This document shows, one piece after another, positions 17,647-27,341 of a stretch of 64,000 nt of DNA. The DNA is taken from the NCBI RefSeq assembly GCF_018130215.1, contig NZ_JAFCKQ010000002.1:124001-188000 (forward strand). The letters run 5' to 3'. The translations under genes were made by a program, and so were the position numbers. Positions within the stretch are counted from its first letter, which is position 1, and each line of letters starts with the position of its first letter. The notes beneath the pieces are model-generated. The model was not told where the DNA came from, did not search any database, and saw only the letters and a list, made by a program, of their open reading frames with translations. Source of the DNA: Bradyrhizobium jicamae. Lineage in GTDB: Bacteria > Pseudomonadota > Alphaproteobacteria > Rhizobiales > Xanthobacteraceae.

Positions 17647-18672
17647 TTACTGCGCGCGGCGGTCGAGATGGGCGTTGAGGCGGGGATAGACGCGGCGCGC
17701 GTTGCCTTCAAAGATCTTGGCCTTGTCTGCCGCGCTCAGGGAAAGCGCGTCGATGTAGCGGCGGGTGTCGTCGAAGTGATGGCCGGTCTCCGGATCGATG
17801 CCGCGGACCGCGCCGACCATCTCCGACGCGAACAGGATGTTCTCGACCGGGATCACCTTGGTCAGGAGCTCGATGCCGGGCAGGTGATAGACGCAGGTGT
17901 CGAAGAACACGTTCTTCAAAAGGAGCTCGTTGAGCGGCGGTCGCTTCATGTCCTGCGCCAGGCCGCGATAGCGGCCCCAGTGATAGGGCACCGCGCCGCC
18001 GCCATGCGGGATGACGAAGCGCAGCGTCGGGAAGCGCTTGAACAGATCGGAGGTCAGGAACTGCATGAAGGCGGTGGTGTCGCCGTTCAGGTAATGCGCG
18101 CCGGTGCCGTGGAAGCAGGGATTGCAGGACGAGGAGACATGGACCATCGCCGGCACGTCGAGCTCGACCATCTTCTCATACAGCGGGAACCACCATTCGT
18201 CGGTCAGGGGCGGATCGCACCAGTAGCCGCCGGCTGGGTCCGGATTGAGGTTGCAGCCGACGAAGCCGAGCTCGTTGACGCAGCGCTCCAGCTCGCCGAT
18301 GCAGTTGTCCGGCCGCACGCCGGGACTTTGCGGCAGCTGGCAGACCGGAACGAAATTGCCGGGAAACAGGGTGCAGACCCGATGCACGAGGTCGTTGCAG
18401 ATTTTGGTCCATTCGACACTGGTCGCTTCCTTGCCGACGTGATGCGCCATGCCGGAGGCCCGCGGCGAGAAGATGGTGACGTCGGTGCCACGCTCCTTCT
18501 GCAGTTTGAGCTGCGCGCCCTCGACGCTGGCACGGATCTCGTCGTCGGTGATGCCGAGATTGGTGGTGAGCGGGCGCCGCGTCCTGTCGGCGAGGCCGGC
18601 AAGCTGCTTGTCGCGGAACACGTGCAGCTTGGATGGTTCGGTGGTGTAATGTCCGTGACAATCGATGATCAT
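17647..18672 (-). CDS. ligJ: LigJ-type 4-oxalomesaconate hydratase (amidohydrolase family)
   Basis: The 341-residue metal-dependent hydrolase starts MIIDCHGHYTTEPSKL, as LigJ proteins do (metal-binding HGH). Further motifs are VTIFSPRASGMAHHVG, GGYWCDPPLTDEWWFPLYEK, VHVSSSCNPCFHGTGAHYLN and VIPHGGGAVPYHWGR. Length matches LigJ (about 341). It hydrates 4-oxalomesaconate to 4-carboxy-4-hydroxy-2-oxoadipate. Its ATG overlaps the stop of the upstream MFS gene by four bases and ligK follows, so carrier, hydratase and aldolase are one operon. Confidence 0.88.
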   Translation of the reverse strand: MIIDCHGHYTTEPSKLHVFRDKQLAGLADRTRRPLTTNLGITDDEIRASVEGAQLKLQKERGTDVTIFSPRASGMAHHVGKEATSVEWTKICNDLVHRVCTLFPGNFVPVCQLPQSPGVRPDNCIGELERCVNELGFVGCNLNPDPAGGYWCDPPLTDEWWFPLYEKMVELDVPAMVHVSSSCNPCFHGTGAHYLNGDTTAFMQFLTSDLFKRFPTLRFVIPHGGGAVPYHWGRYRGLAQDMKRPPLNELLLKNVFFDTCVYHLPGIELLTKVIPVENILFASEMVGAVRGIDPETGHHFDDTRRYIDALSLSAADKAKIFEGNARRVYPRLNAHLDRRAQ

Positions 18673-20003
18673 GGCTTGGCCTTCTCCATTCGGATGATCT
18701 CGACGCGCCCTGCTCCATTATCATGGGATGGGCGTTCGGATTCGCTTGCGGATGGCTCCGTGGCCATCGTTCTGAGATCGATGCCCTGCTGCTCCGGCAG
18801 CATAAAAGCAGCACAAAACGCCGCCGCATAGCCGCAGATCGCGCAGAGCGCCATCGCGTCGCCGAGATGCATCCGGGTCGAGAGGATCCCGACGGTCGCG
18901 GGCACGATCGAGCCAAGGCCGCGGCCGGCGCTCAGGCCGAAGCCGGCACCGTTGGCGCGGATCGAGGTCGGAAACAATTCGGCGAAGGTCGGCATCAGGC
19001 CGGACGCGAGCCCTGCCTGCAGCGCGCCGAGGAAGAAGCCGAGCACGATCGTGATGTTCTGGCCGATCGGCAACTGGGTGTAGGCGGCGACATTGAGCGC
19101 CTGGCAGACCAGGAACAGCATGAAGCTCTTGCGGCGGCCGAGGCGGTCGGCAAGCAGACCGAAGGCGATCGGGCCGACGAACGAACCGAAGATGTTGACG
19201 CCGAGATAGCCTGCGGCGTGGGCGACGGGCAGATGCAGCCCGGTCTGCAAATAGGTCGGCAGCCAGGTGATCATCACATAGGCGGCGCCGAGCGTGCCCG
19301 TGGTGAAGAAGGTCGCGACCAGGGTCTTGAACAGATGCTCGCCGGTGAAGATGGTCCAGAATGCGCTGCCGTCAGACGTCGCGTTACGCGTTCCGGCCTG
19401 CTCGGCGAAGATCGCGGATTCCGGCACGAAGCGGCGAACGAAGAAGACGAGCAGTGCCGGCAGCACGCCGATCGCGAAGAAGACCCGCCAGGCCATGTCC
19501 TGCGACAGAAAGCCGAAGATCACCGGAAACAGCGCGACCGACAGCGCGTTGCCGACGGCATAGCCGCTCTGGATCGCTGCGGCGACGCGGCCGCGCATGC
19601 CTGACGTGACCACCTCGGCCACCAGCACGGCGCCGACCGCGGCCTCGCCGCCATAGCCCATGCCCTGGATGGCGCGCGCGACCAGCATGTACCAGAAGCC
19701 GTTGGCGAAGGCGGCGGCAAAGGTCGACAGCGCCACCAGCAGGATGGTGAACTGGAGCACGCGCACCCGGCCGAATCTGTCGGCCGCGATGCCGGCGATC
19801 CATCCGCCGATGGCGGTGCCGATCAGCGATGACGAGGCGAGGATGCCCGCGTCCGGGCGCGACAGGCCAAGCGTTGCGATCAGCGCCGGCGTCACCAGCG
19901 CGTAGATCGTGGTGTCCATCGAGTCGAGCGCCAGCCCGCCGAAGGCGGCGAAGAAGGTCTTGCGCTCGGTGGCGGTGAGCCTGGACAGCCACCCCAATGT
20001 CAT
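18669..20003 (-). CDS. MFS transporter, aromatic acid:H+ symporter-like
   Basis: The 444-residue protein has twelve hydrophobic helices. The loop 2-3 motif GWIAGIAADRFGRVRVLQ is present, as is LDSMDTTIYALVTPALI in helix 1, similar to the LDGFD pattern of aromatic-acid symporters such as PcaK. GPIAFGLLADRLGRRKSF is the second-half equivalent. Its stop overlaps the ligJ start, so it likely imports the aromatic or dicarboxylic acid degraded by LigJ and LigK. Confidence 0.87.
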   Translation of the reverse strand: MTLGWLSRLTATERKTFFAAFGGLALDSMDTTIYALVTPALIATLGLSRPDAGILASSSLIGTAIGGWIAGIAADRFGRVRVLQFTILLVALSTFAAAFANGFWYMLVARAIQGMGYGGEAAVGAVLVAEVVTSGMRGRVAAAIQSGYAVGNALSVALFPVIFGFLSQDMAWRVFFAIGVLPALLVFFVRRFVPESAIFAEQAGTRNATSDGSAFWTIFTGEHLFKTLVATFFTTGTLGAAYVMITWLPTYLQTGLHLPVAHAAGYLGVNIFGSFVGPIAFGLLADRLGRRKSFMLFLVCQALNVAAYTQLPIGQNITIVLGFFLGALQAGLASGLMPTFAELFPTSIRANGAGFGLSAGRGLGSIVPATVGILSTRMHLGDAMALCAICGYAAAFCAAFMLPEQQGIDLRTMATEPSASESERPSHDNGAGRVEIIRMEKAKP

Positions 20004-20064
20004 GTTCGTCTCTCCCTGGTGTCGCGGCGTTCCTGTTATTGTCGTGCCGGTTCGTTCATGGGGT

Positions 20065-21048
20065 TCAGGGCGGATCGAGTGCCGCCGGGTTCACCACGTT
20101 GGCGCGATCGATGTCGCCTTGCGTCAAAACTGCCGCGATGTTGCGTGCCGCCTCGACACCCATTCGCGTGATCGCCGCGCCGGTCTGGGCCGATATGTGC
20201 GGCGTCACGATCAGGTTCGGCGCTTGCAGGATCGGCCGGTCTTTCGCGGGCGGCTCCTCCGCCAGCGTATCGAGACCGGCGCCGGCGAGGTGTCCGCTCT
20301 CCAGCGCCGCGCGCAGCGCATCCTCGTCGACAAGCGCACCGCGCGCAGTGTTGATCAGGATGGCGCCCGGCTTCATTGCGGCAATGCGCTCGGCATTGAT
20401 GATGCCGCGTGTCGCCTCGGTCAGCGGAGCATGCAGGCTCACGATGTCGGAGACGGCGAGCAGTTCATCGAGGTCCTTGGCTTCGCTCGCCAGTGCCGGG
20501 TCGATGCGTCCCTTGTCCCGGCCGAGCGCCATCACGGTCATGCCGAGCGCGGTGGCCGTGCGTGCGACATGGCGGGCGATGCGGCCGAAGCCGATCAGGC
20601 CGAGCGTGCGGCCACGGACCTCGCGGCCGCGATAGGTCGGGCGTTCCCACGCGCCGGCACGGGTGCGAGCGTCGAGGCTGACGATGTCGCGGCCGAGCGC
20701 AAGGATCAGGGCGATCGTATGCTCGGCGACGGCAGGCGCGTTGGCGTCGCCCGCCACCATCACAGGAACGCGCCGCCTCGTCGCGGCCTCGACGTCGACG
20801 CTGTCGATCCCGGCGCCGTGCTTGGCGATCACCCGCAGATGCGGATTGCCGGCGATGACGTCAGCCGATATCAGCGGATTGCCGCGCATCAGCACCGCCT
20901 GCGTTGGAGCGCCGGCCATTTCGGCTGCGATGCGTTCGGGCGTGATCGTGCCTGGCATCAGCACGACTTCGGCGCCAATGTCCTTCAGGATACTGACGGC
21001 TGCGGGGGCGAGGTTGTCGCCGGTGACGAGAACGCGGAACACGGACAT
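20065..21048 (-). CDS. D-isomer-specific 2-hydroxyacid dehydrogenase
   Basis: The 327-residue NAD-dependent dehydrogenase resembles SerA/hydroxypyruvate reductase. Nucleotide-binding GLIGFGRIARHVARTATALG is followed by the dinucleotide-fold end VMALGRD. Catalytic Arg is in NTARGALVDEDAL, Glu in LDTLAEEPP and His in LIVTPHISAQTGAAI. It is 61 bases upstream of the MFS carrier on the same strand, so it is probably first in the operon. It may interconvert a 2-oxo/2-hydroxy acid linked to the LigJ-LigK pathway; this is inference. Confidence 0.88.
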   Translation of the reverse strand: MSVFRVLVTGDNLAPAAVSILKDIGAEVVLMPGTITPERIAAEMAGAPTQAVLMRGNPLISADVIAGNPHLRVIAKHGAGIDSVDVEAATRRRVPVMVAGDANAPAVAEHTIALILALGRDIVSLDARTRAGAWERPTYRGREVRGRTLGLIGFGRIARHVARTATALGMTVMALGRDKGRIDPALASEAKDLDELLAVSDIVSLHAPLTEATRGIINAERIAAMKPGAILINTARGALVDEDALRAALESGHLAGAGLDTLAEEPPAKDRPILQAPNLIVTPHISAQTGAAITRMGVEAARNIAAVLTQGDIDRANVVNPAALDPP

Positions 21049-21195
21049 CTAGCGCCCGCTCCGATTTCGCATGGCTGATCGGCCCCGAACGCCGCGCCTC
21101 ACGGCTGCAATCTCTGGCATCTTTCGCGCGTCTCCCCGTGTCGTCCCCTTGGAGGACAGGTCATTTGGCACCAGGATCGGGAAACGATCCGGAGA

Positions 21196-21215
21196 GGTCA
21201 AATACCTGTTTGACC
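21196..21215. promoter_or_regulatory. Perfect 20-bp palindrome, probable LysR operator
   Basis: GGTCAAATACCTGTTTGACC has 7-bp perfect arms (GGTCAAA, TTTGACC) around a 6-base centre. It lies 28 bases before the LysR start codon in the region shared with the divergent dehydrogenase-MFS-ligJ-ligK operon. The position and symmetry fit the LysR recognition site that autoregulates lysR and activates the operon when inducer is bound. Confidence 0.72.
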
Positions 21216-21243
21216 CCTCACTTATAGGGAATCGGAATAAGCG

Positions 21244-22197
21244 ATGGACTACAGGCAGCTTCGCTATTTCATCGCGGTGGCCGAGGAGCTTTCCTTCAGC
21301 CGCGCCGCCAGGCGCCTGCATGTCAGCCAGCCGCCGCTGAGCACCCAGATCAAGGCGATGGAGGACGAACTCGGGACGCAGCTTCTGGCGCGGACCCGCC
21401 GGGCCGTGGAACTCACCCAGGCCGGCAAGCTGCTGCTCGAGCATGCGCGGCGCGCCGTCGGCGAGCTTGACCTGGCGTCGGAGACGGTGCGGCGTGCGGC
21501 CCGCGGCGAGGCCGGCGTGGTCCGTGTCGGCTTCACTGGCTCGGTCCCGATGCTCGACATGTTCGCCGAGCTGTTCCGGACTTTCCGCACGCTCTATCCG
21601 AAGGTGCGAATCGAGCTGCGGCACATGTCGACCGCCAAGCAGCTCCAGGCGCTCGCCGACGCCGAGCTCGACGTCGCGATCATGCGCCCGCCGCTCGATT
21701 TCAGGGCGGGGGCGGACTTGCAGGTCCACAACATCTGGCACGACCGGATGATGGTGTTCCTGCCGACGCATCATCCGCTGGCCGGCCGGCCCGGGAAATT
21801 GAATGTGGCCGATCTCGCGGACTACGAATTCGTCGGCATGGCGGATAGCGGCTGCGGCGCCGGCGATCAGGCCGCGATGCTGTGCCGGCGTGCCGGCTTT
21901 GCGCCGCGCATGGTGCAGGAGGCGCATGAGCTGCGCACCGTACTGAGCCTGGTTGCGGCGGGGATCGGGCTCTCGATCCTGCCGTCCTGCTACCAGGATG
22001 CCGGCGTAGCCAACGTCGTCGCCAAGCCGCTGGACACGCCGGATGCCGAGAGCCGGCTGCTGGTCGGCATGCGCGCCGCCGACGCCTCGGTGCTGGCACG
22101 CCGCTTCGTCGATTGCGCCCTGCAAGTGTCGTCACGGCTGCTGCGGCAACACGCAGGCGATGACGTCACGAGCCCAGGCGTTGCCGCCAGCGGCTGA
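21244..22197 (+). CDS. LysR-type regulator of the LigJ/LigK operon
   Basis: The 317-residue protein begins MDYRQLRYFIAVAEELSFSR with a winged-helix domain (RAARRLHVSQPPLSTQIKAM, helix-turn-helix about 18-37) and a periplasmic-binding-like effector domain (VRVGFTGSVPMLDMFAELFR; SLVAAGIGLSILPSCY). It is divergent from the 2-hydroxyacid dehydrogenase gene with a perfect palindrome between them. It probably senses the aromatic-acid intermediate and controls the divergent operon. Confidence 0.92.
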   Translation: MDYRQLRYFIAVAEELSFSRAARRLHVSQPPLSTQIKAMEDELGTQLLARTRRAVELTQAGKLLLEHARRAVGELDLASETVRRAARGEAGVVRVGFTGSVPMLDMFAELFRTFRTLYPKVRIELRHMSTAKQLQALADAELDVAIMRPPLDFRAGADLQVHNIWHDRMMVFLPTHHPLAGRPGKLNVADLADYEFVGMADSGCGAGDQAAMLCRRAGFAPRMVQEAHELRTVLSLVAAGIGLSILPSCYQDAGVANVVAKPLDTPDAESRLLVGMRAADASVLARRFVDCALQVSSRLLRQHAGDDVTSPGVAASG

Positions 22198-22443
22198 CCC
22201 GATTCCGCGGCGACGATCAACCGGAGGCGCACCTTGCCTTCGCGAGCGGCTGCGAAACGGAAACCGCACGCGATACTTTCGTCGACAGTAGTCTCCCGGA
22301 ATGCAGTTTGGCGCCGCTCTTGCATACCTTGTGCTGAGGTGGCTGGGGCGCTGACTCGTCATGCGATCGTCTGCCGCAGTCGTGCGGCGGGCGTCCAGGC
22401 GACGTTGGCACCCGCGGCCGAAGCCAACCGCGGAGACAACACC

Positions 22444-22794
22444 ATGCACGCCATCACGCGTGCGGCATTGCTGCTCGGCACGATGTGGCTGGCATCACCG
22501 ACGCTGGCGCGTGACGATGGCCGCTACGCCAATTCCCCGCTCAAATCCTGGTTCGAGAGCCTGCACAGCGACTTCGGACCGTGCTGTTCGGACGCCGACG
22601 GTTACTTCGTCGCCGATCCGGATTGGGAGTCCGATCATGGGCATTATCGCGTGCATCTCGACGACGAGTGGGTGGTGGTGCCGGATGAGGCCGTGGTGAC
22701 CGAGCCGAACAAGGTCGGACGAACAATGGTGTGGAAACACTATATCGACGGCCATCCGCGCGTGCGCTGCTTCATGCCGGGCAGCATGAGCTGA
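22444..22794 (+). CDS. Small exported protein of unknown function
   Basis: The 116-residue protein starts at ATG 22444; a signal peptide ends near TLAR|DDG. The mature protein has a CCSDADGY motif, DPDWESDHGHYRVHLDDEW, then VVVPDEAVVTEPNKVGRT and a C-terminal HPRVRCFMPG. The three cysteines suggest disulfides. I recall similar short proteins only as hypothetical in Bradyrhizobium. It is monocistronic between lysR and a convergent amidotransferase. Confidence 0.75.
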   Translation: MHAITRAALLLGTMWLASPTLARDDGRYANSPLKSWFESLHSDFGPCCSDADGYFVADPDWESDHGHYRVHLDDEWVVVPDEAVVTEPNKVGRTMVWKHYIDGHPRVRCFMPGSMS

Positions 22795-22814
22795 GCGGCC
22801 GACGCTGTCGCATT

Positions 22815-23525
22815 TCATCCGCGCCGGCGCGTGAGGAAGCGAGTGATCGCGCCACCTAGTTTGTCGTGGTCGAGCGGGTCGGCGAGCGATGCCCTGGCGG
22901 TCGCAACCACCGCATCGGGCGCGACGCCTTCGCGCAGCTCACACAGCGCGTAGCCGAAGTCCGCGTCGAATTCCGGGTGCGGCTGCACCGACAGCGTGGT
23001 GCCGTTGGCATAGAGCAATCCGGCATGCGGCGTGAAGTCCGACGACATGATGGTGCGCGCCGATGCCGGCGGCGCGATCACCTGGTCCTGATGCGAGCAG
23101 ACGACGGCGACTGCCTCGCCCGCGAGCAGCCCATTGTCGGGCGCCAGCCGATACACGTGACGTCCGATGCCCCAGCCCTTGTCCGACTTGCGCACGGTGC
23201 CGCCGAGCGCCTGCGCGATCAATTGATGGCCGAAGCAGATGCCGGCCATCGGGATGCTCCCGTCATGGGCGGCGCGCACGAAATCCTCGAGCGGCGCGAT
23301 CCAGTCGAAATCGTCGTAGACGCCGGCGGCCGAGCCGGTGATCAGGATTGCATCGAGCCCTGCGGGATCCGGAAGCGTCTCGCCATTGGCGAGGCTCACG
23401 ACGTCGGATTCGACCGACGCATCAGCGGCGCCAATCATCCGCTGAAACATCTCCGGAAAGGTGCCGTGGCGCTCGCGGAGCCGCGGACCGAGGAGGCCGG
23501 TTTCGACAATGGTGATGCGGGGCAT
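22815..23525 (-). CDS. Class I glutamine amidotransferase (GMP-synthase-like)
   Basis: The 236-residue protein has a Triad class I glutamine amidotransferase fold: nucleophile Cys in MAGICFGHQLIAQALGG, oxyanion GSAAGVYDD, and His-Glu in VQPHPEFDADFG. There is no fused synthetase domain. Free-standing members hydrolyse gamma-glutamyl amides (for example PuuD-like or YfeJ-like), so the substrate is open. ATG 23525 is used. It appears monocistronic. Confidence 0.85.
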   Translation of the reverse strand: MPRITIVETGLLGPRLRERHGTFPEMFQRMIGAADASVESDVVSLANGETLPDPAGLDAILITGSAAGVYDDFDWIAPLEDFVRAAHDGSIPMAGICFGHQLIAQALGGTVRKSDKGWGIGRHVYRLAPDNGLLAGEAVAVVCSHQDQVIAPPASARTIMSSDFTPHAGLLYANGTTLSVQPHPEFDADFGYALCELREGVAPDAVVATARASLADPLDHDKLGGAITRFLTRRRG

Positions 23526-23585
23526 CGGATACCGTAGTGGATCGGGCCCGAGGCTTTACCCCGAAAGCCCATCCCCGGCAATGGA

Positions 23586-24587
23586 TCAGTTCCGGCGGGC
23601 TGGTGCCGTTTCGGCCGTCGCGGTGTGCTGCGCCGGAGATAGCGTGCTGACGATCCCCGGCGTCGTGCTGACGATCCCCGGCGTCGTGCTGACGATCGCC
23701 GGCGCCGTACTGACGATCGCCGGCTCGGTGCGGTAGCGCGGCAGTTGATCCTCGAGCGAATAGCCGACGCAGATTGCCAGTGATGACCAGACCGCCATGC
23801 TGAAATAGAGCGACATCCAGGCGATCTCTTCCCGCCATTCGGCGATGTCGTGGGTCACGACCCAGCGCGTGCTGACGTCGCGCAGGCCGTCCAGCGGGTG
23901 CAGCAGCGTGCCGCCGGCGGCGAGCTCGGCGCGCCAGCGGTTCAGATACATCGGAACGTCGATGGTCATCAGGAAGGCGAGATAGCCCGCGATTCCGACG
24001 ATGGCGACGATGAAGGCCCAGCGCACCGGACCGGAGAACTCCGGCAACAGCCGGCACAGCGCGATCCCGATCAGGAAGAAGACGACGGCCCAGATCGAGT
24101 TCTCGATCGCGTTGCCGAGATAGTGGGTGGTCAGCACAGCGTACCAGGAGAAGCATTCCGCGATCAGGATCAACGGCACGATGATCCAGGCGATGGTCAC
24201 GGTGGTCTCGGCGCCGGTCATGTTGCCGAGCTGATAGAGGAACATCGCCCATTGCGCGGCGAAGCACATCTCGGCGATCGTCGCGACGGTGCGACCGACG
24301 GCGACGCTCGACAGCCAGGTGTCGAACAGGCAGATGCGTTGGACGTCGGCGCGCGGCAGCACCGAGCGGAACGCGCAGCCGAACACATAGGCTGCGCAGA
24401 GCAGCAGCATCAGGCCGATGCCGGAGGTGCTGCTCAGGGTGCCCTTGGCCTGCTCGTCGAACTGGCGATACAGCGCGAACCACACCGCGATGTTGGCGCC
24501 GCTCACCAAGGTTAACAGGCCCCACCAGCGGACCACCGGATTCGACCAGGCCAGCGAAACCGGCCGTGCCCGCCACTCCATGCTCAT
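23586..24587 (-). CDS. Multi-helix membrane protein with repeated C-terminal tail
   Basis: The 333-residue protein has about eight hydrophobic helices through residue 285. It then has a hydrophilic tail in which a 7-residue unit of the type TPGIVST or APAIVST is repeated four times, encoded by the 21-bp DNA repeat at 23644-23727. The N-terminus is MSMEWRARPVSLAWSN, and a second ATG at 24581 is possible. I do not recognise the family and no active-site motif stands out. It is flanked by divergent cytochrome b561 upstream and the amidotransferase downstream. Confidence 0.75.
   Translation of the reverse strand: MSMEWRARPVSLAWSNPVVRWWGLLTLVSGANIAVWFALYRQFDEQAKGTLSSTSGIGLMLLLCAAYVFGCAFRSVLPRADVQRICLFDTWLSSVAVGRTVATIAEMCFAAQWAMFLYQLGNMTGAETTVTIAWIIVPLILIAECFSWYAVLTTHYLGNAIENSIWAVVFFLIGIALCRLLPEFSGPVRWAFIVAIVGIAGYLAFLMTIDVPMYLNRWRAELAAGGTLLHPLDGLRDVSTRWVVTHDIAEWREEIAWMSLYFSMAVWSSLAICVGYSLEDQLPRYRTEPAIVSTAPAIVSTTPGIVSTTPGIVSTLSPAQHTATAETAPARRN
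23644..23727. repeat. Four tandem copies of a 21-bp coding repeat
   Basis: The units start GTGCTGACGATCCCCGGCG; copies 1 and 2 are identical, copy 3 differs at two bases and copy 4 at more. The period is a multiple of three, so unit gain or loss keeps the frame of the membrane-protein gene in which it lies. Similar copies suggest recent slippage. Confidence 0.9.
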
Positions 24588-24809
24588 TCACCGCTCCGCG
24601 TGTAACCGAATTGACATTGGATCGTAGTAATTCTGTCACAAAAGATGGGGGATCACGACTAAAAAATCTGTGTGCGGGGGCGGCGTGGAGGCCGTGTCAC
24701 ATTGGCCGTCCGTCTTCGCGATTGTGATCGAAGCTGATGTTTTGCCCGGTAGGCAGAGAAGGCGCGATCATCTACTCACGGCCTTCGTGAACCCGGCCCG
24801 AAGGCGATT

Positions 24810-25370
24810 GTGACAACGGAAGTGACGACCAGCTACGATCCGTTGTTGCGCAGGATCCATTGGGCGACCGCGATCCTGTTCATCGCCGCGATGCTGATCG
24901 GGTTATATTGCGGGCTGCAGGCCCCGGGAACGTCGCCCCGGCGTGAACTGCTTGAAGTGCACAAGTCGCTCGGAGTGTCGTTGTTCTTCCTGGCGATCCT
25001 CCGGCTGATGGTGCGGCTTGCGACGTCAGCGCCACAGGGGCCGGGGTCGTTCTCGCCAATGGTGCGGATCGCGGCGCGGCTCAATCACTGGGCGCTCTAC
25101 GCCATCCTCTTCATCATGCCGGTCACGGGTTACATGTTCTCGTCGGCAGGCGGCTATTCCCTGCGGTATTTCTGGACCTTCAGCTGGCCGCGCCTGTTCG
25201 CGCACAATCAAACGGTCGAGCATGCCGGCGAGGTCGCGCACGGCGCGCTCGCCTATCTGGTCTATCTCGCGGTCGCACTGCACATCGCCGCGACGCTCTG
25301 GCATGTCGTCGTGAAGAAGGACGAGACGCTGGCGCGGATGTGGCCGCGCGCGAGCCGCAACCCGACCTGA
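24810..25370 (+). CDS. Cytochrome b561 family protein
   Basis: The 186-residue protein starts at GTG 24810. It has four helices with the expected haem-ligand histidines: RRIHWATAILF (helix 1), EVHKSLGVSLFFLAILRL (helix 2), RLNHWALYAILFIMPVTGY (helix 3) and VALHIAATLWHVVVKKD (helix 4). Such proteins carry two b haems and move electrons from ubiquinol or to superoxide. It is monocistronic, convergent with the Lrp gene. Confidence 0.9.
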   Translation: MTTEVTTSYDPLLRRIHWATAILFIAAMLIGLYCGLQAPGTSPRRELLEVHKSLGVSLFFLAILRLMVRLATSAPQGPGSFSPMVRIAARLNHWALYAILFIMPVTGYMFSSAGGYSLRYFWTFSWPRLFAHNQTVEHAGEVAHGALAYLVYLAVALHIAATLWHVVVKKDETLARMWPRASRNPT

Positions 25371-25373
25371 TTG

Positions 25374-25850
25374 TCAGCCGCGCAGCGCGGTTTCCGGAAT
25401 GGTGCGGCGGACCACCTCGCGCATCGCGAAGCTGGAATGAATGCGGGCGACGCCCGGCATCCGTGACAGATGCTGCTTGTGGATGCGCTCGAAGTCGGCG
25501 ATGTCGCGGGCAATGACCTGCAGATGATAATCGTCGCTGCCCGACATCAAATGGCACGACACGACATCGGGGCAGCGCGCGATCGCGGCCTCGAAGGCCG
25601 CGAGATAATCCTCGCTCTGCTTTTCCAGCGTGATGGTGACCACGACTGTCGTCACCAGGCCAAGCGCGGTCGGCTCGAGATCGGCGCGATAGCCGCGGAT
25701 GACGCCGGTCTCCTCGAGATGGCGGATCCGCCGGGCGCATGCGGTTGGCGACAGCCCGACCTTCTCGGCGAGCTCGATCTGGCTGGCGCGGGCGTCCGAG
25801 ACCAGCTCGGCAAGGATTCGCGAGTCGATGCGATCGAGACCGTCCACGCA
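25374..25850 (-). CDS. Lrp/AsnC-family regulator (probable regulator of alanine dehydrogenase)
   Basis: Start GTG 25850 is preferred: AGGAAAG precedes it and the product (158 residues) begins VDGLDRIDSRILAELVSDAR, as Lrp proteins do; a longer frame exists but is not family-like. The helix-turn-helix IELAEKVGLSPTACARRIRH and the effector domain (VVSCHLMSGSDDYHLQVIA) are clear. It is divergent from ald across 138 bases. In related bacteria such an Lrp protein activates ald in response to alanine. Confidence 0.9.
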   Translation of the reverse strand, partial: CVDGLDRIDSRILAELVSDARASQIELAEKVGLSPTACARRIRHLEETGVIRGYRADLEPTALGLVTTVVVTITLEKQSEDYLAAFEAAIARCPDVVSCHLMSGSDDYHLQVIARDIADFERIHKQHLSRMPGVARIHSSFAMREVVRRTIPETALRG

Positions 25851-25988
25851 GCTTTCCTCTATTTTTCTCGCCTTGTGCGAAGGATATGAGCGTAACCGGA
25901 TGTGGGCAAGACGGAATTCGCTGAGAAACGCCACCTGACGAGGATTAGCCTCGGAGATAGCGGAAGCATTCAATCAAGGGAGCGGACC

Positions 25989-27104
<1,116 letters not shown>

Positions 27105-27136
27105 GCGAGTTTGGACCGGAGTAGTCCGGAACGTTT

Positions 27137-27175
27137 CAGTAGCCCGGATTGCGCTTCGCTCCATCCGGGCTACTG
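27137..27175 (+). terminator. Palindromic repeat acting as probable terminator after ald
   Basis: CAGTAGCCCGGAT (27137-27149) and ATCCGGGCTACTG (27163-27175) form a 13-bp perfect stem with loop TGCGCTTCGCTCC, followed by CTTTTG. The sequence (AGCCCGGAT plus GGAGCGAAGCGCA on the other strand) is, from memory, a common dispersed repeat in rhizobial and other proteobacterial genomes, here positioned as a terminator 32 bases after the ald stop. Confidence 0.75.
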
Positions 27176-27341
27176 CTTTTGTCAAGCTGCACAAGCGCAG
27201 CCCTCCCGCGATGTCATGTTCGCCACTCCGCTCTGGCGGGGTGGGCGGCGATCGTGATTTGATGCCCCCAAGCGAAGCCGCGTCAAAAGCGGTGATCGGC
27301 GGCGAGTGCCGCTGCCGCAAGAACGCAGAGGGAGGACTGTC

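Noticed and set aside
16738..18831. Plus-strand 697-codon frame opposite ligK and ligJ
   Set aside because: Antisense to two well-supported enzymes; no start context or motif.
23644..23727. Regular repeats considered as a CRISPR array
   Set aside because: The units are directly adjacent with no spacers and lie in frame inside a gene.
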